DNA from: JALSJK01 sp964530345
Lineage (GTDB): Bacteria > Pseudomonadota > Gammaproteobacteria > Methylococcales > Methylomonadaceae
Length of the DNA: 5,173 bases
Direction: 5' to 3'
Assembly (NCBI GenBank): GCA_964530345.1
Contig: CAZGYJ010000188.1
Location: 1-5,173 of the forward strand
The stretch's first letter is position 1, and the number at the start of each line of letters is the position of its first letter. Below are positions 1 through 5,173 of the stretch, in pieces. Below the pieces are notes generated by a model that searched no databases, was not told the origin of the DNA, and saw only the letters and a program-made list of their open reading frames with translations. Both the position numbers and the translations under genes were made by a program.

Positions 1-102
1 TGATAGTAAAGGATTGTCATTTTGAGCGATTTTTCGTGTGAGGCTAACAACAAACGCACTAAAATATGATATTCTGAAACGTTTTTATTGGTATGGGCAG
101 GT
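1..102. other. Upstream non-coding segment before trpF
   Basis: No gene can be supported here. All three forward frames are closed early: TGA and TAG at 1-6 in frame 1, TGA at 23-25 in frame 2 and TGA at 39-41 in frame 3. At most the last 7 to 12 codons of an upstream gene are present. The usual neighbour in this gene order is truA, but neither short tail resembles the end of TruA, so I do not assign it. No strong hairpin followed by a T-run is visible, so no terminator for an upstream gene can be called. No leader peptide with tandem Trp codons is visible, although a longer leader could begin outside the window. Confidence 0.6.
44..70 (+). promoter_or_regulatory. Possible sigma70 promoter for the trpFBA operon (weak)
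   Basis: TATGAT at 65-70 matches five of six positions of the -10 consensus TATAAT. The best -35 candidate is CTAACA at 44-49, four of six matches with a short 15-nt spacer, so the pair is incomplete. Transcription would begin near 77 and leave a leader of about 26 nt before the trpF ATG, too short for a classical trp attenuator. In an AT-rich stretch a -10 match of this quality can arise by chance, and the genes could instead be read from an upstream promoter outside the window. Confidence 0.25.
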
Positions 103-732
103 ATGCGAACACGCATTAAAATTTGTGGGTTTACAAGAGCTGAAGATGCAATTTTTGCTTCAGCTTTAGGTGTTGATGCCATTGGCCTGGTTTTTTATAC
201 ACCCAGCCCAAGGAATATCAGTATTGAACAGGCAGGTAGCATTATCCGAAAATTGCCTGCTTTCGTGTCGGTTGTGGCATTGTTCGTTAACGAAACAGAG
301 AAGCTGATCAGAGCGGTTTTGGATCAGATCCCCATCGATATACTTCAATTTCACGGTGCAGAGTCTCCAGAACATTGCCGAATATATAACAAGCCCTATA
401 TTAAGGCGGTTCAAATGCGTTCAGGTTTGGATCTCATAGATTTTGCGGCCGCTTATAATGATGCAACGGGAATTTTGGTGGATGCCTATCATCCAGATGC
501 CAAAGGTGGAACTGGACATCAATTTGATTGGGAGTTGCTTCCTGAAGGCATTGATTTTCCACTCATTTTAGCTGGGGGGCTGGATGCTGAAAATGCCAGT
601 TCCGCTGTGAGAGCAATTCACCCTTACGCATTGGATGTCAGTAGTGGTGTGGAAATAGAAAAAGGTATTAAGGATGCAGGTAAAATGAAACAGTTTGTTG
701 AACAAGTTTATCGAGGCGATAATAGTAAATAA
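103..732 (+). CDS. trpF: Phosphoribosylanthranilate isomerase (TrpF)
   Basis: This 209-residue cytoplasmic enzyme converts N-(5'-phosphoribosyl)anthranilate to the carboxyphenylamino-deoxyribulose phosphate, an Amadori rearrangement in tryptophan synthesis. It is a single (beta/alpha)8 barrel of normal length. The N-terminus carries the family signature KICG with the catalytic Cys8, and LVDA supplies the catalytic Asp127; these correspond to Cys7 and Asp126 of the Thermotoga enzyme. Other landmarks are QFHG (82-85), GGTG (135-138), AGGL (157-160) and the phosphate-binding DVSSGVE (178-184). ATG 103 is chosen because MRTRIKICG is the usual start of proteobacterial TrpF. An in-frame TTG at 88 would add five residues that do not look like the family. 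Neither start has a good Shine-Dalgarno site: the AGG at 99-101 is too close to ATG 103. The protein is monofunctional, not fused to TrpC, and leads directly into trpB. Confidence 0.96.
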   Translation: MRTRIKICGFTRAEDAIFASALGVDAIGLVFYTPSPRNISIEQAGSIIRKLPAFVSVVALFVNETEKLIRAVLDQIPIDILQFHGAESPEHCRIYNKPYIKAVQMRSGLDLIDFAAAYNDATGILVDAYHPDAKGGTGHQFDWELLPEGIDFPLILAGGLDAENASSAVRAIHPYALDVSSGVEIEKGIKDAGKMKQFVEQVYRGDNSK

Positions 733-733
733 G

Positions 734-1936
734 ATGACAGAAAAATATCATATGCCTGACGATAGAGGACATTTTGGTCCTTACGGCGGTATGTTTGTGG
801 CAGAAACATTAATGCTGCCTATTCAGGAATTAAATGAGGCTTATCAGCGTTTTATGAAGGATCCTGAGTTTATCGCCGAACTTGATACCGATTTGCAACA
901 TTATGTCGGAAGACCTTCTCCCCTTTATTATGCACAAAGGTGGAGCAGGGAGCTAGGTGGTGCGCAGATATATTTAAAACGCGAAGATCTGAATCATACT
1001 GGCGCCCATAAGGTTAATAATACGATTGGCCAGGCGCTGTTAGCCAAACGAATGGGAAAAACCCGGATTATTGCAGAAACCGGAGCAGGTCAACATGGTG
1101 TTGCAACCGCAACAGTGGCAGCCAGATTGGGTTTGGAATGTGTAGTTTATATGGGAGCTGTTGACGTTGCACGTCAGGCGCTTAACGTCTATCGCATGAA
1201 GCTGTTGGGTGCAAAAGTGGTTGCTGTGGAATCAGGTTCAAAGACATTAAAAGATGCTTTGAATGAAGCGCTTAGGGATTGGGTGACTAATGTTGATGAT
1301 ACCTTTTATATTATAGGAACTGTTGCAGGGCCACATCCCTATCCAGCTATGGTTCGGGATTTTCAAACCATTATTGGGCGTGAAGCAAAACATCAATGCA
1401 AGGTACAAACGGGGCGTATGCCTGATGCGCTGGTTGCTTGTGTTGGCGGCGGTTCAAATGCAATCGGTCTTTTTCATCCTTTTATTGATGATACAAGTGT
1501 CAAAATGTATGGTGTTGAAGCTGCTGGAGATGGTATTGAGACAGGTCGGCATTCAGCGCCTCTGTGTGCGGGCCGTCCCGGAGTGCTGCATGGAAATCGT
1601 ACTTATTTAATGGAGGACGATGATGGAGAAATTATTGAGACGCATTCCATTTCAGCTGGTCTGGATTATCCGGGTGTTGGCCCTGAACATGCCTGGCTGA
1701 AGGATATTGGGCGGGCTGAATATGTCAATATCACCGATGAAGAAGCGTTACAGGGGTTTCATGCTTTAACTCAGATGGAAGGCATTATTCCTGCTCTTGA
1801 ATCCAGTCATGCGATGGCTTATACCATGAAACTGGCGCCAAAGATGGATAAAGAGCAAATTATCATTGTTAATCTATCAGGGCGTGGCGATAAGGATATG
1901 CATACTATGGCGCAGCGAGAGGGGATTAAAATATGA
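734..1936 (+). CDS. trpB: Tryptophan synthase beta chain (TrpB)
   Basis: This 400-residue PLP-dependent subunit condenses indole with L-serine to give L-tryptophan and works as an alpha2-beta2 complex with TrpA. The sequence shows the N-terminal block DRGHFGPYGG (10-19), the PLP Schiff-base lysine Lys93 in HTGAHKVNN, the catalytic Glu115 in ETGAGQHG, the phosphate-binding loop GGGSNA from 238, ALESSHA with Glu356, and SGRGDKD with Ser382 near the cofactor ring nitrogen. These correspond to Lys87, Glu109, Gly232 onward, Glu350 and Ser377 of the Salmonella enzyme. It is a TrpB1-type chain that pairs with TrpA, not a stand-alone TrpB2. The ATG lies 1 nt after the trpF stop. The only purine-rich site, GAGG at 713-716, is 17 nt upstream and rather far, so translation probably depends on ribosomes finishing trpF. 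An in-frame ATG at 752 is a less likely alternative. The 3' end overlaps trpA by 4 nt. Confidence 0.98.
   Translation: MTEKYHMPDDRGHFGPYGGMFVAETLMLPIQELNEAYQRFMKDPEFIAELDTDLQHYVGRPSPLYYAQRWSRELGGAQIYLKREDLNHTGAHKVNNTIGQALLAKRMGKTRIIAETGAGQHGVATATVAARLGLECVVYMGAVDVARQALNVYRMKLLGAKVVAVESGSKTLKDALNEALRDWVTNVDDTFYIIGTVAGPHPYPAMVRDFQTIIGREAKHQCKVQTGRMPDALVACVGGGSNAIGLFHPFIDDTSVKMYGVEAAGDGIETGRHSAPLCAGRPGVLHGNRTYLMEDDDGEIIETHSISAGLDYPGVGPEHAWLKDIGRAEYVNITDEEALQGFHALTQMEGIIPALESSHAMAYTMKLAPKMDKEQIIIVNLSGRGDKDMHTMAQREGIKI
1917..1924 (+). promoter_or_regulatory. Shine-Dalgarno site of trpA inside the end of trpB
   Basis: GAGAGGGG lies within the last codons of trpB, about 8 to 10 nt before the trpA ATG at 1933. 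It is the clearest ribosome-binding site in the window. With the ATGA overlap of the trpB stop and trpA start it points to translational coupling, which suits the equal amounts of alpha and beta chains needed for the synthase complex. Confidence 0.75.
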
Positions 1937-2736
1937 ATCGTCTAGTTGCTGAATTTTCTAAAGCTGCAACTTCACGCCGGAAGCTGCTTATTCCTTTTAT
2001 TACTGCGGGTGATCCAAAGCCTGATTTTACTGTACCAATGATGCACGCGATGGTGACTGCTGGCGCTGATATTATCGAATTAGGCGTGCCTTTTTCTGAT
2101 CCAATGGCTGATGGTCCTGTTATTCAGCGGGCCAGTGAGCGCGCCCTTGAGCAAGGCATGAGTTTACGTAAGGTTTTGAAATTAGTGTCAGAGTTTCGAG
2201 AACAAGATCAAAATACTCCAGTTGTATTAATGGGATATTTAAATCCAGTTGAGGCCATGGGGTATGAAGATTTTGCTGAAGCTGCTAAATCTGCGGGAGT
2301 TGATGGTGTACTGACGGTTGATATACCTCCGGAAGAGGCTGAAGAATATGTTGCTTTGCTTAAAGCACGAGAGATTGATCCTATTTTTCTTTTAGCGCCT
2401 AACAGTAGTGACGAGCGGATCAAGAAAATGGATGCGGTGGGAAGTGGCTATCTTTACTATGTTTCTTTGAAAGGGGTAACCGGCGCAGGGCATCTGGATT
2501 TAACTGATGTAGATAAAAAAATACAGCAAATTAAAAAACATACAAAATTACCAATAGGCGTTGGATTTGGCGTTAAAGATGCGCAAACGGCAAAATCAAT
2601 TGCACAAATTGCCGATGCCGTTGTGGTGGGTAGCGCATTGATTAGCAAAATTGAATCCAATCCAGATAATCTGGTTAAGGCGAAACAGGAAATTGTTGAT
2701 CTATTAAACAGTATGCGTTATGCCATGGATAGTTAA
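1933..2736 (+). CDS. trpA: Tryptophan synthase alpha chain (TrpA)
   Basis: This 267-residue (beta/alpha)8-barrel subunit cleaves indole-3-glycerol phosphate to indole and glyceraldehyde 3-phosphate, and passes indole through the tunnel to TrpB. The catalytic pair Glu49 and Asp60 sits in ELGVPFSDPMADGP with the same numbering as Salmonella TrpA. The N-terminal PFITAGDP motif is intact. Loop 6 reads LKGVTGAGHLD with Thr183, and the phosphate-binding GFGV is at 211-214. The variant after GVTG is the one common in non-enteric beta- and gammaproteobacteria. The start overlaps the trpB stop as ATGA and has a strong Shine-Dalgarno site, so this start is secure. The protein contains no tryptophan and no cysteine; absence of Trp is also a feature of E. 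coli TrpA. The stop is followed by a 102-bp gap before accD, the largest break in the gene block. Confidence 0.98.
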   Translation: MNRLVAEFSKAATSRRKLLIPFITAGDPKPDFTVPMMHAMVTAGADIIELGVPFSDPMADGPVIQRASERALEQGMSLRKVLKLVSEFREQDQNTPVVLMGYLNPVEAMGYEDFAEAAKSAGVDGVLTVDIPPEEAEEYVALLKAREIDPIFLLAPNSSDERIKKMDAVGSGYLYYVSLKGVTGAGHLDLTDVDKKIQQIKKHTKLPIGVGFGVKDAQTAKSIAQIADAVVVGSALISKIESNPDNLVKAKQEIVDLLNSMRYAMDS

Positions 2737-2753
2737 TGGTCTGGTAAAATTTT

Positions 2754-2782
2754 TTGTCATGTACAGAGAAGTTTTATATAAA
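2754..2782 (+). promoter_or_regulatory. Candidate sigma70 promoter for accD-folC
   Basis: TTGTCA at 2754-2759 and TATAAA at 2777-2782 each match five of six consensus positions and are separated by the optimal 17 nt. Transcription would start near 2789 and give a leader of about 50 nt carrying the accD Shine-Dalgarno site. This is the best promoter-like pair I see in the non-coding parts of the window. It would let the essential accD and folC be expressed when the trp genes are repressed. It is a pattern match only, in AT-rich DNA. Confidence 0.5.
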
Positions 2783-2823
2783 CCAGTTTTTGAGCGACTA
2801 TGTTCAATTTTAGAATCTGAGTT

Positions 2824-2828
2824 GGAGA
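2824..2828 (+). promoter_or_regulatory. Shine-Dalgarno site of accD
   Basis: GGAGA ends 10 nt before the accD ATG at 2839, within the workable spacing range. It supports the MSWYEKL start, which also agrees with the conserved N-terminus of AccD proteins. Confidence 0.65.
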
Positions 2829-2838
2829 CAATACAACG

Positions 2839-3774
2839 ATGAGTTGGTATGAAAAACTAGTTCCGGCAAAAATTCGTACAGATGCTTCGAATAAAGGTAC
2901 TGTACCCGAAGGTTTGTGGAATAAATGTCCAAGTTGCAGTGCAATTTTATATAACACTGAATTAGAAAGAAATTTCAATGTGTGTCCAAAGTGTGATCAC
3001 CACATGCGTATTTCTGCACGTACCCGTTTAAAAATTTTCTTGGATGAGGAAGGCCAGGAAGAAATAGGCAAAGGGCTTAAACCTAATGATCCCTTGAGAT
3101 TTAAGGACAGCAAAAAATACAAAGATCGTATTAGTCAGGCCCAGAAAAAAACCAAGGAAATTGATGCTTTAGTTGTTATGCAGGGTAAGTTGGTCGGCCG
3201 AGATATTGTTGCCGCCGCTTTCGAATTCAGTTATATGGGCGGCTCAATGGGTTCCGTTGTTGGAGAAAGATTTGTCAGAGGAATAAACCGGAGTCTGGAA
3301 ATCGGTGCACCATTTATTACTTTTACGGCCAGTGGTGGAGCCAGAATGCAGGAATCTTTGTTTTCCCTGTTTCAAATGGCAAAAACCAGCGCCGCGCTTA
3401 CCCGTTTATCAGAAGCCGGTTTGCCTTTTATTTCATTCATGACCGACCCAACCATGGGCGGTGTTTCAGCAAGTCTGGCAATGTTAGGCGATGTGAATAT
3501 TGCAGAACCTAATGCATTAATTGGGTTTGCTGGTCCCAGAGTGATTGAACAGACTGTAAGGGAAACATTACCAGAAGGTTTTCAGCGTAGCGAGTTTTTG
3601 CTGGAGCATGGCGCTATTGACATGATTGTGGACAGAAGGGAAATACGGAAAACAGTCGCTAGTGTGTTATCAATGTTAATGGCCGGAAGACAGAATAAAA
3701 ACCCAGCACATCATCTCAATGTACTTGAACAAGTAGAACAGGTGCAGGAACAGGAAAATCCTCAGGAAGAATAA
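2839..3774 (+). CDS. accD: Acetyl-CoA carboxylase carboxyltransferase subunit beta (AccD)
   Basis: This 311-residue subunit forms, with AccA, the carboxyltransferase of acetyl-CoA carboxylase. It moves the carboxyl group from carboxybiotin on AccB to acetyl-CoA to make malonyl-CoA, the first committed step of fatty acid synthesis in the cytoplasm. An N-terminal zinc ribbon has Cys30, Cys33, Cys49 and Cys52 in a C-X2-C-X15-C-X2-C pattern, followed by HHMR. The crotonase-fold domain shows FMGGSMGSVVG-like residues (SYMGGSMGSVVG, 131-142), SGGARMQE (165-172) and PTMGGVSAS (204-212), whose glycines form the oxyanion sites, then GFAGPRVIEQTVRE (229-242) and GFQRSEFL. The C-terminal tail after about 285 is Gln/Glu-rich and not conserved, as usual in this family. 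accA is not in the window, as expected from the separated subunit genes of proteobacteria. In E. coli the zinc domain binds acc mRNA and represses its translation; whether that applies here is unknown. folC follows after 18 nt. Confidence 0.98.
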   Translation: MSWYEKLVPAKIRTDASNKGTVPEGLWNKCPSCSAILYNTELERNFNVCPKCDHHMRISARTRLKIFLDEEGQEEIGKGLKPNDPLRFKDSKKYKDRISQAQKKTKEIDALVVMQGKLVGRDIVAAAFEFSYMGGSMGSVVGERFVRGINRSLEIGAPFITFTASGGARMQESLFSLFQMAKTSAALTRLSEAGLPFISFMTDPTMGGVSASLAMLGDVNIAEPNALIGFAGPRVIEQTVRETLPEGFQRSEFLLEHGAIDMIVDRREIRKTVASVLSMLMAGRQNKNPAHHLNVLEQVEQVQEQENPQEE

Positions 3775-3792
3775 TATCGTTAACTCGTCTAC

Positions 3793-5061
3793 ATGCATTT
3801 TGAGGCTCTTGAAGACTGGTTAAGCTGGCAGGAAAACCTGCACACTAAAGCCATTGATTTGGGTTTGGAGCGGGTAGCCCATGTCTATCAATCATTGAAT
3901 CCTGAACGAGTCAAACCGGTTACGATTATTGTTGGGGGTACTAATGGCAAGGGTTCATGTATTGCTTTTTTGGAGTCAATTTATCGAACTGCGGGATTCC
4001 GAGTTGGAACATATACTTCACCACATATTCTCAAATACAACGAAAGAATTAAAGTCGCAGGGGAGCCGGTTGCGGATCAGAAAATTTGTGAGGCATTTGA
4101 ACGTATCGAAGCTGCTAGAAAAGATGTTTCTCTGAGTTATTTTGAATTTGGGACATTGGCCGCCCTGGATATATTTTGGCGTTCAAATTTGGATATTCAA
4201 CTCCTTGAAGTTGGTTTAGGAGGCAGGCTGGATGCAGTAAACATCATTGATGCTGATGTTGCCATTGTAACAACTATCTGTATTGATCATACCGATTGGC
4301 TTGGTGAAACTCGCGATGCGATCGGCAAAGAAAAGTCAGGAATTTTTCGGATAGACGTACCTGCCATTATTGGTGACCCAGAACCTCCTGCGTCTTTAAT
4401 AGACAGTGCGTCAAAGATTAAAGCAAAGGTTTTTGCGGTTGGCAAGGAATTCAGTTATCAAAAAACCGAAACAGCCTGGCACTGGTTGCTGAATGATAAA
4501 ATTATTTTTGCAGAGTTACCCAAGCCGGCTTTGATAGGCGAGCAGCAATATCGTAATGCTTCGACTGCAATAATGGCAGTTGAATTATTACAGGAAAAAT
4601 TATCGGTTAAAGCACCTTGCATTGCGCAAGGTTTAATGAATGCTCATTTAATGGGTCGATTTCAGTTAATTAATTCTGAAATTCCGGTGTTGCTGGATGT
4701 GGGCCATAATCCACAGGCGGTACGAATGTTAGCCGCTGGTTTGGAAGCATATTTTCCAAAACAACGAATTCATGCTATTTTTGCAATGATGAAAGACAAA
4801 GACATTGGGGGGGTTGTCAAGATCATGCAACCTTACATTTCAAATTGGTATATTGCGCCTTTGGGTCATTCGAGAATAGCTGAACAATCAGTGGTAGCTG
4901 AAGTTTTGAAAAAACAGAAAATTAAAAACTTGGCTTACGGGTTTACTGACTTTACCGAAACTTTTAATGCGGCTCTGGCAAATGCAAGACAAGGCGATCT
5001 GATTTTGGTTTTTGGATCATTTTTTTTGGTTTCTGCCTACTTCAGTGCTTTTTCCAAATAA
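3793..5061 (+). CDS. folC: Dihydrofolate synthase / folylpolyglutamate synthase (FolC)
   Basis: This 422-residue Mur-ligase-family enzyme uses ATP to add L-glutamate to dihydropteroate, giving dihydrofolate, and to extend folate polyglutamates; the two activities are combined in characterised gammaproteobacterial FolC. The P-loop GGTNGKGS (48-55) holds Lys53. TSPH (75-78) and YNERI (82-86) form the substrate loop region, and LEVGLGGRLDA (138-148), DHTDWLG (165-171) with His166, and GKEKSGIFR (178-186) follow. Lys181 corresponds to the lysine that is carbamylated in FolC structures. The C-terminal domain has GRF (288-290), DVGHNPQA (302-309; E. coli has DVAHNP), KDKDI and GSFF. An in-frame TAA at 3781-3783 limits the start to ATG 3793, and the N-terminus LEDWLSWQENLH matches the family. 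No Shine-Dalgarno site is visible in the 18 nt after accD, so initiation may rely on coupling to accD. A G7 tract lies at 4807-4813, with the frame intact across it. Confidence 0.97.
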   Translation: MHFEALEDWLSWQENLHTKAIDLGLERVAHVYQSLNPERVKPVTIIVGGTNGKGSCIAFLESIYRTAGFRVGTYTSPHILKYNERIKVAGEPVADQKICEAFERIEAARKDVSLSYFEFGTLAALDIFWRSNLDIQLLEVGLGGRLDAVNIIDADVAIVTTICIDHTDWLGETRDAIGKEKSGIFRIDVPAIIGDPEPPASLIDSASKIKAKVFAVGKEFSYQKTETAWHWLLNDKIIFAELPKPALIGEQQYRNASTAIMAVELLQEKLSVKAPCIAQGLMNAHLMGRFQLINSEIPVLLDVGHNPQAVRMLAAGLEAYFPKQRIHAIFAMMKDKDIGGVVKIMQPYISNWYIAPLGHSRIAEQSVVAEVLKKQKIKNLAYGFTDFTETFNAALANARQGDLILVFGSFFLVSAYFSAFSK

Positions 5062-5173
5062 ATAATATATTCTTTGTCTGGGGTTAGGTGCCCGCATTTC
5101 TTGATATTTAAAATATTGGTAACTATTCAGCGTATTTAATTTAGCTAAAATCACTCAATATCAGTGACTTATG
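5062..5173. other. Non-coding segment downstream of folC
   Basis: No gene is supported in these 112 bp. A small AT hairpin, ATATT-TAA-AATAT at about 5104-5116, and a GGG/CCC pairing near 5080-5093 are present, but neither is a GC-rich stem followed by a T-run, so no intrinsic terminator is called. TAAAAT at 5146-5151 resembles a -10 box but has no -35 partner at normal spacing. The window ends on an ATG at 5171-5173. In related genomes the next gene is often the SPOR-domain (dedD-like) gene before cvpA and purF, so this could be its start codon, but there is no Shine-Dalgarno site and no following codon to test it. Confidence 0.5.

Larger units (their letters stand above)
2737..2838. other. 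trpA-accD intergenic spacer
   Basis: This AT-rich gap separates the tryptophan genes from accD. It holds a sigma70-like promoter candidate and the accD Shine-Dalgarno site. A 5-bp inverted repeat, CTGGT at 2741-2745 and ACCAG at 2782-2786, brackets the promoter, but it is too short and too widely spaced to act as an intrinsic terminator. No GC-rich hairpin with a following T-run is present, so read-through from trpA into accD is likely in addition to any local initiation. Confidence 0.6.

Noticed and set aside
88..102. TTG start extending TrpF by five residues (MVWAG)
   Set aside because: The family N-terminus begins at MRTRIKICG, and the TTG has no Shine-Dalgarno site; the ATG at 103 is the better start.
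93..119. Eight-codon reading frame (ATG at 93) overlapping the trpF start, considered as a leader peptide
   Set aside because: It has no Trp codons, no Shine-Dalgarno site and no attenuator-like hairpins after it; most likely chance.
695..733. TTG start extending TrpB by 13 residues into trpF
   Set aside because: The extra residues do not resemble TrpB and would overlap trpF by 38 nt; ATG 734 fits the family length and start.
1323..1610. A 95-codon open frame inside trpB
   Set aside because: It lies wholly within a clearly real trpB in another frame, has no family resemblance and no initiation signal.
2208..2660. Two minus-strand open frames opposite trpA
   Set aside because: They are antisense to a strongly conserved gene; their Ser/Ala/Thr-rich composition is typical of shadow translation.
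2741..2786. CTGGT/ACCAG inverted repeat as a terminator after trpA
   Set aside because: The stem is only 5 bp with a 36-nt loop and no defined T-run after it.
2757..2978. A minus-strand 73-codon open frame spanning the trpA-accD spacer
   Set aside because: More than half of it is antisense to accD, including the zinc-ribbon coding region, and it has no recognisable features or initiation site.
5080..5116. GGG...CCC pairing and AT hairpin after folC as a terminator
   Set aside because: The stems are 3 to 5 bp, one is purely A/T, and no T-run follows; transcription probably continues.
1..5173. An undescribed system, mobile element, CRISPR array or defence gene
   Set aside because: Both strands are accounted for by five conserved metabolic genes with intact motifs and short spacers; nothing else of sufficient length or structure is present.

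Overview
This window is a compact, co-directional housekeeping block from what looks like a gammaproteobacterium. Five complete genes lie on the + strand in the order trpF, trpB, trpA, accD, folC, and they fill about 94% of the sequence. All five proteins are full length with intact active-site motifs. The order matches the conserved proteobacterial neighbourhood truA-trpF-trpB-trpA-accD-folC-(SPOR/dedD)-cvpA-purF. Base composition is moderately AT-rich. The protein sequences fit a gammaproteobacterium outside the enterics; Methylococcales-type methanotrophs or Legionella-like lineages are plausible, but the order cannot be fixed from this window.

Layout: positions 1-102 are non-coding or hold only the last codons of an upstream gene, with a possible -10 element. 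trpF (103-732), trpB (734-1936) and trpA (1933-2736) are packed tightly, with a 1-nt gap and then a 4-nt ATGA overlap, and must form one transcription unit. A 102-bp gap (2737-2838) holds a good sigma70-like promoter candidate and a Shine-Dalgarno site for accD (2839-3774). folC (3793-5061) follows after 18 nt and lacks a visible Shine-Dalgarno. The last 112 bp (5062-5173) have no convincing terminator and end on an ATG that may start the next gene.

Function: TrpF, TrpB and TrpA carry out the isomerisation of phosphoribosyl anthranilate and the final two-step tryptophan synthase reaction; the remaining trp genes (trpE, trpG, trpD, trpC) are not here. AccD is the beta subunit of the acetyl-CoA carboxylase carboxyltransferase, which commits carbon to fatty acid synthesis. 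FolC is dihydrofolate/folylpolyglutamate synthase. The genes serve different pathways; their linkage is an old conserved gene order rather than one pathway.

I found no mobile element, CRISPR array, RNA gene, phage or defence gene, nor evidence of an undescribed system. The points worth a second look are small: initiation signals, the promoter between trpA and accD, a shared intergenic 10-mer, and a G7 tract in folC.
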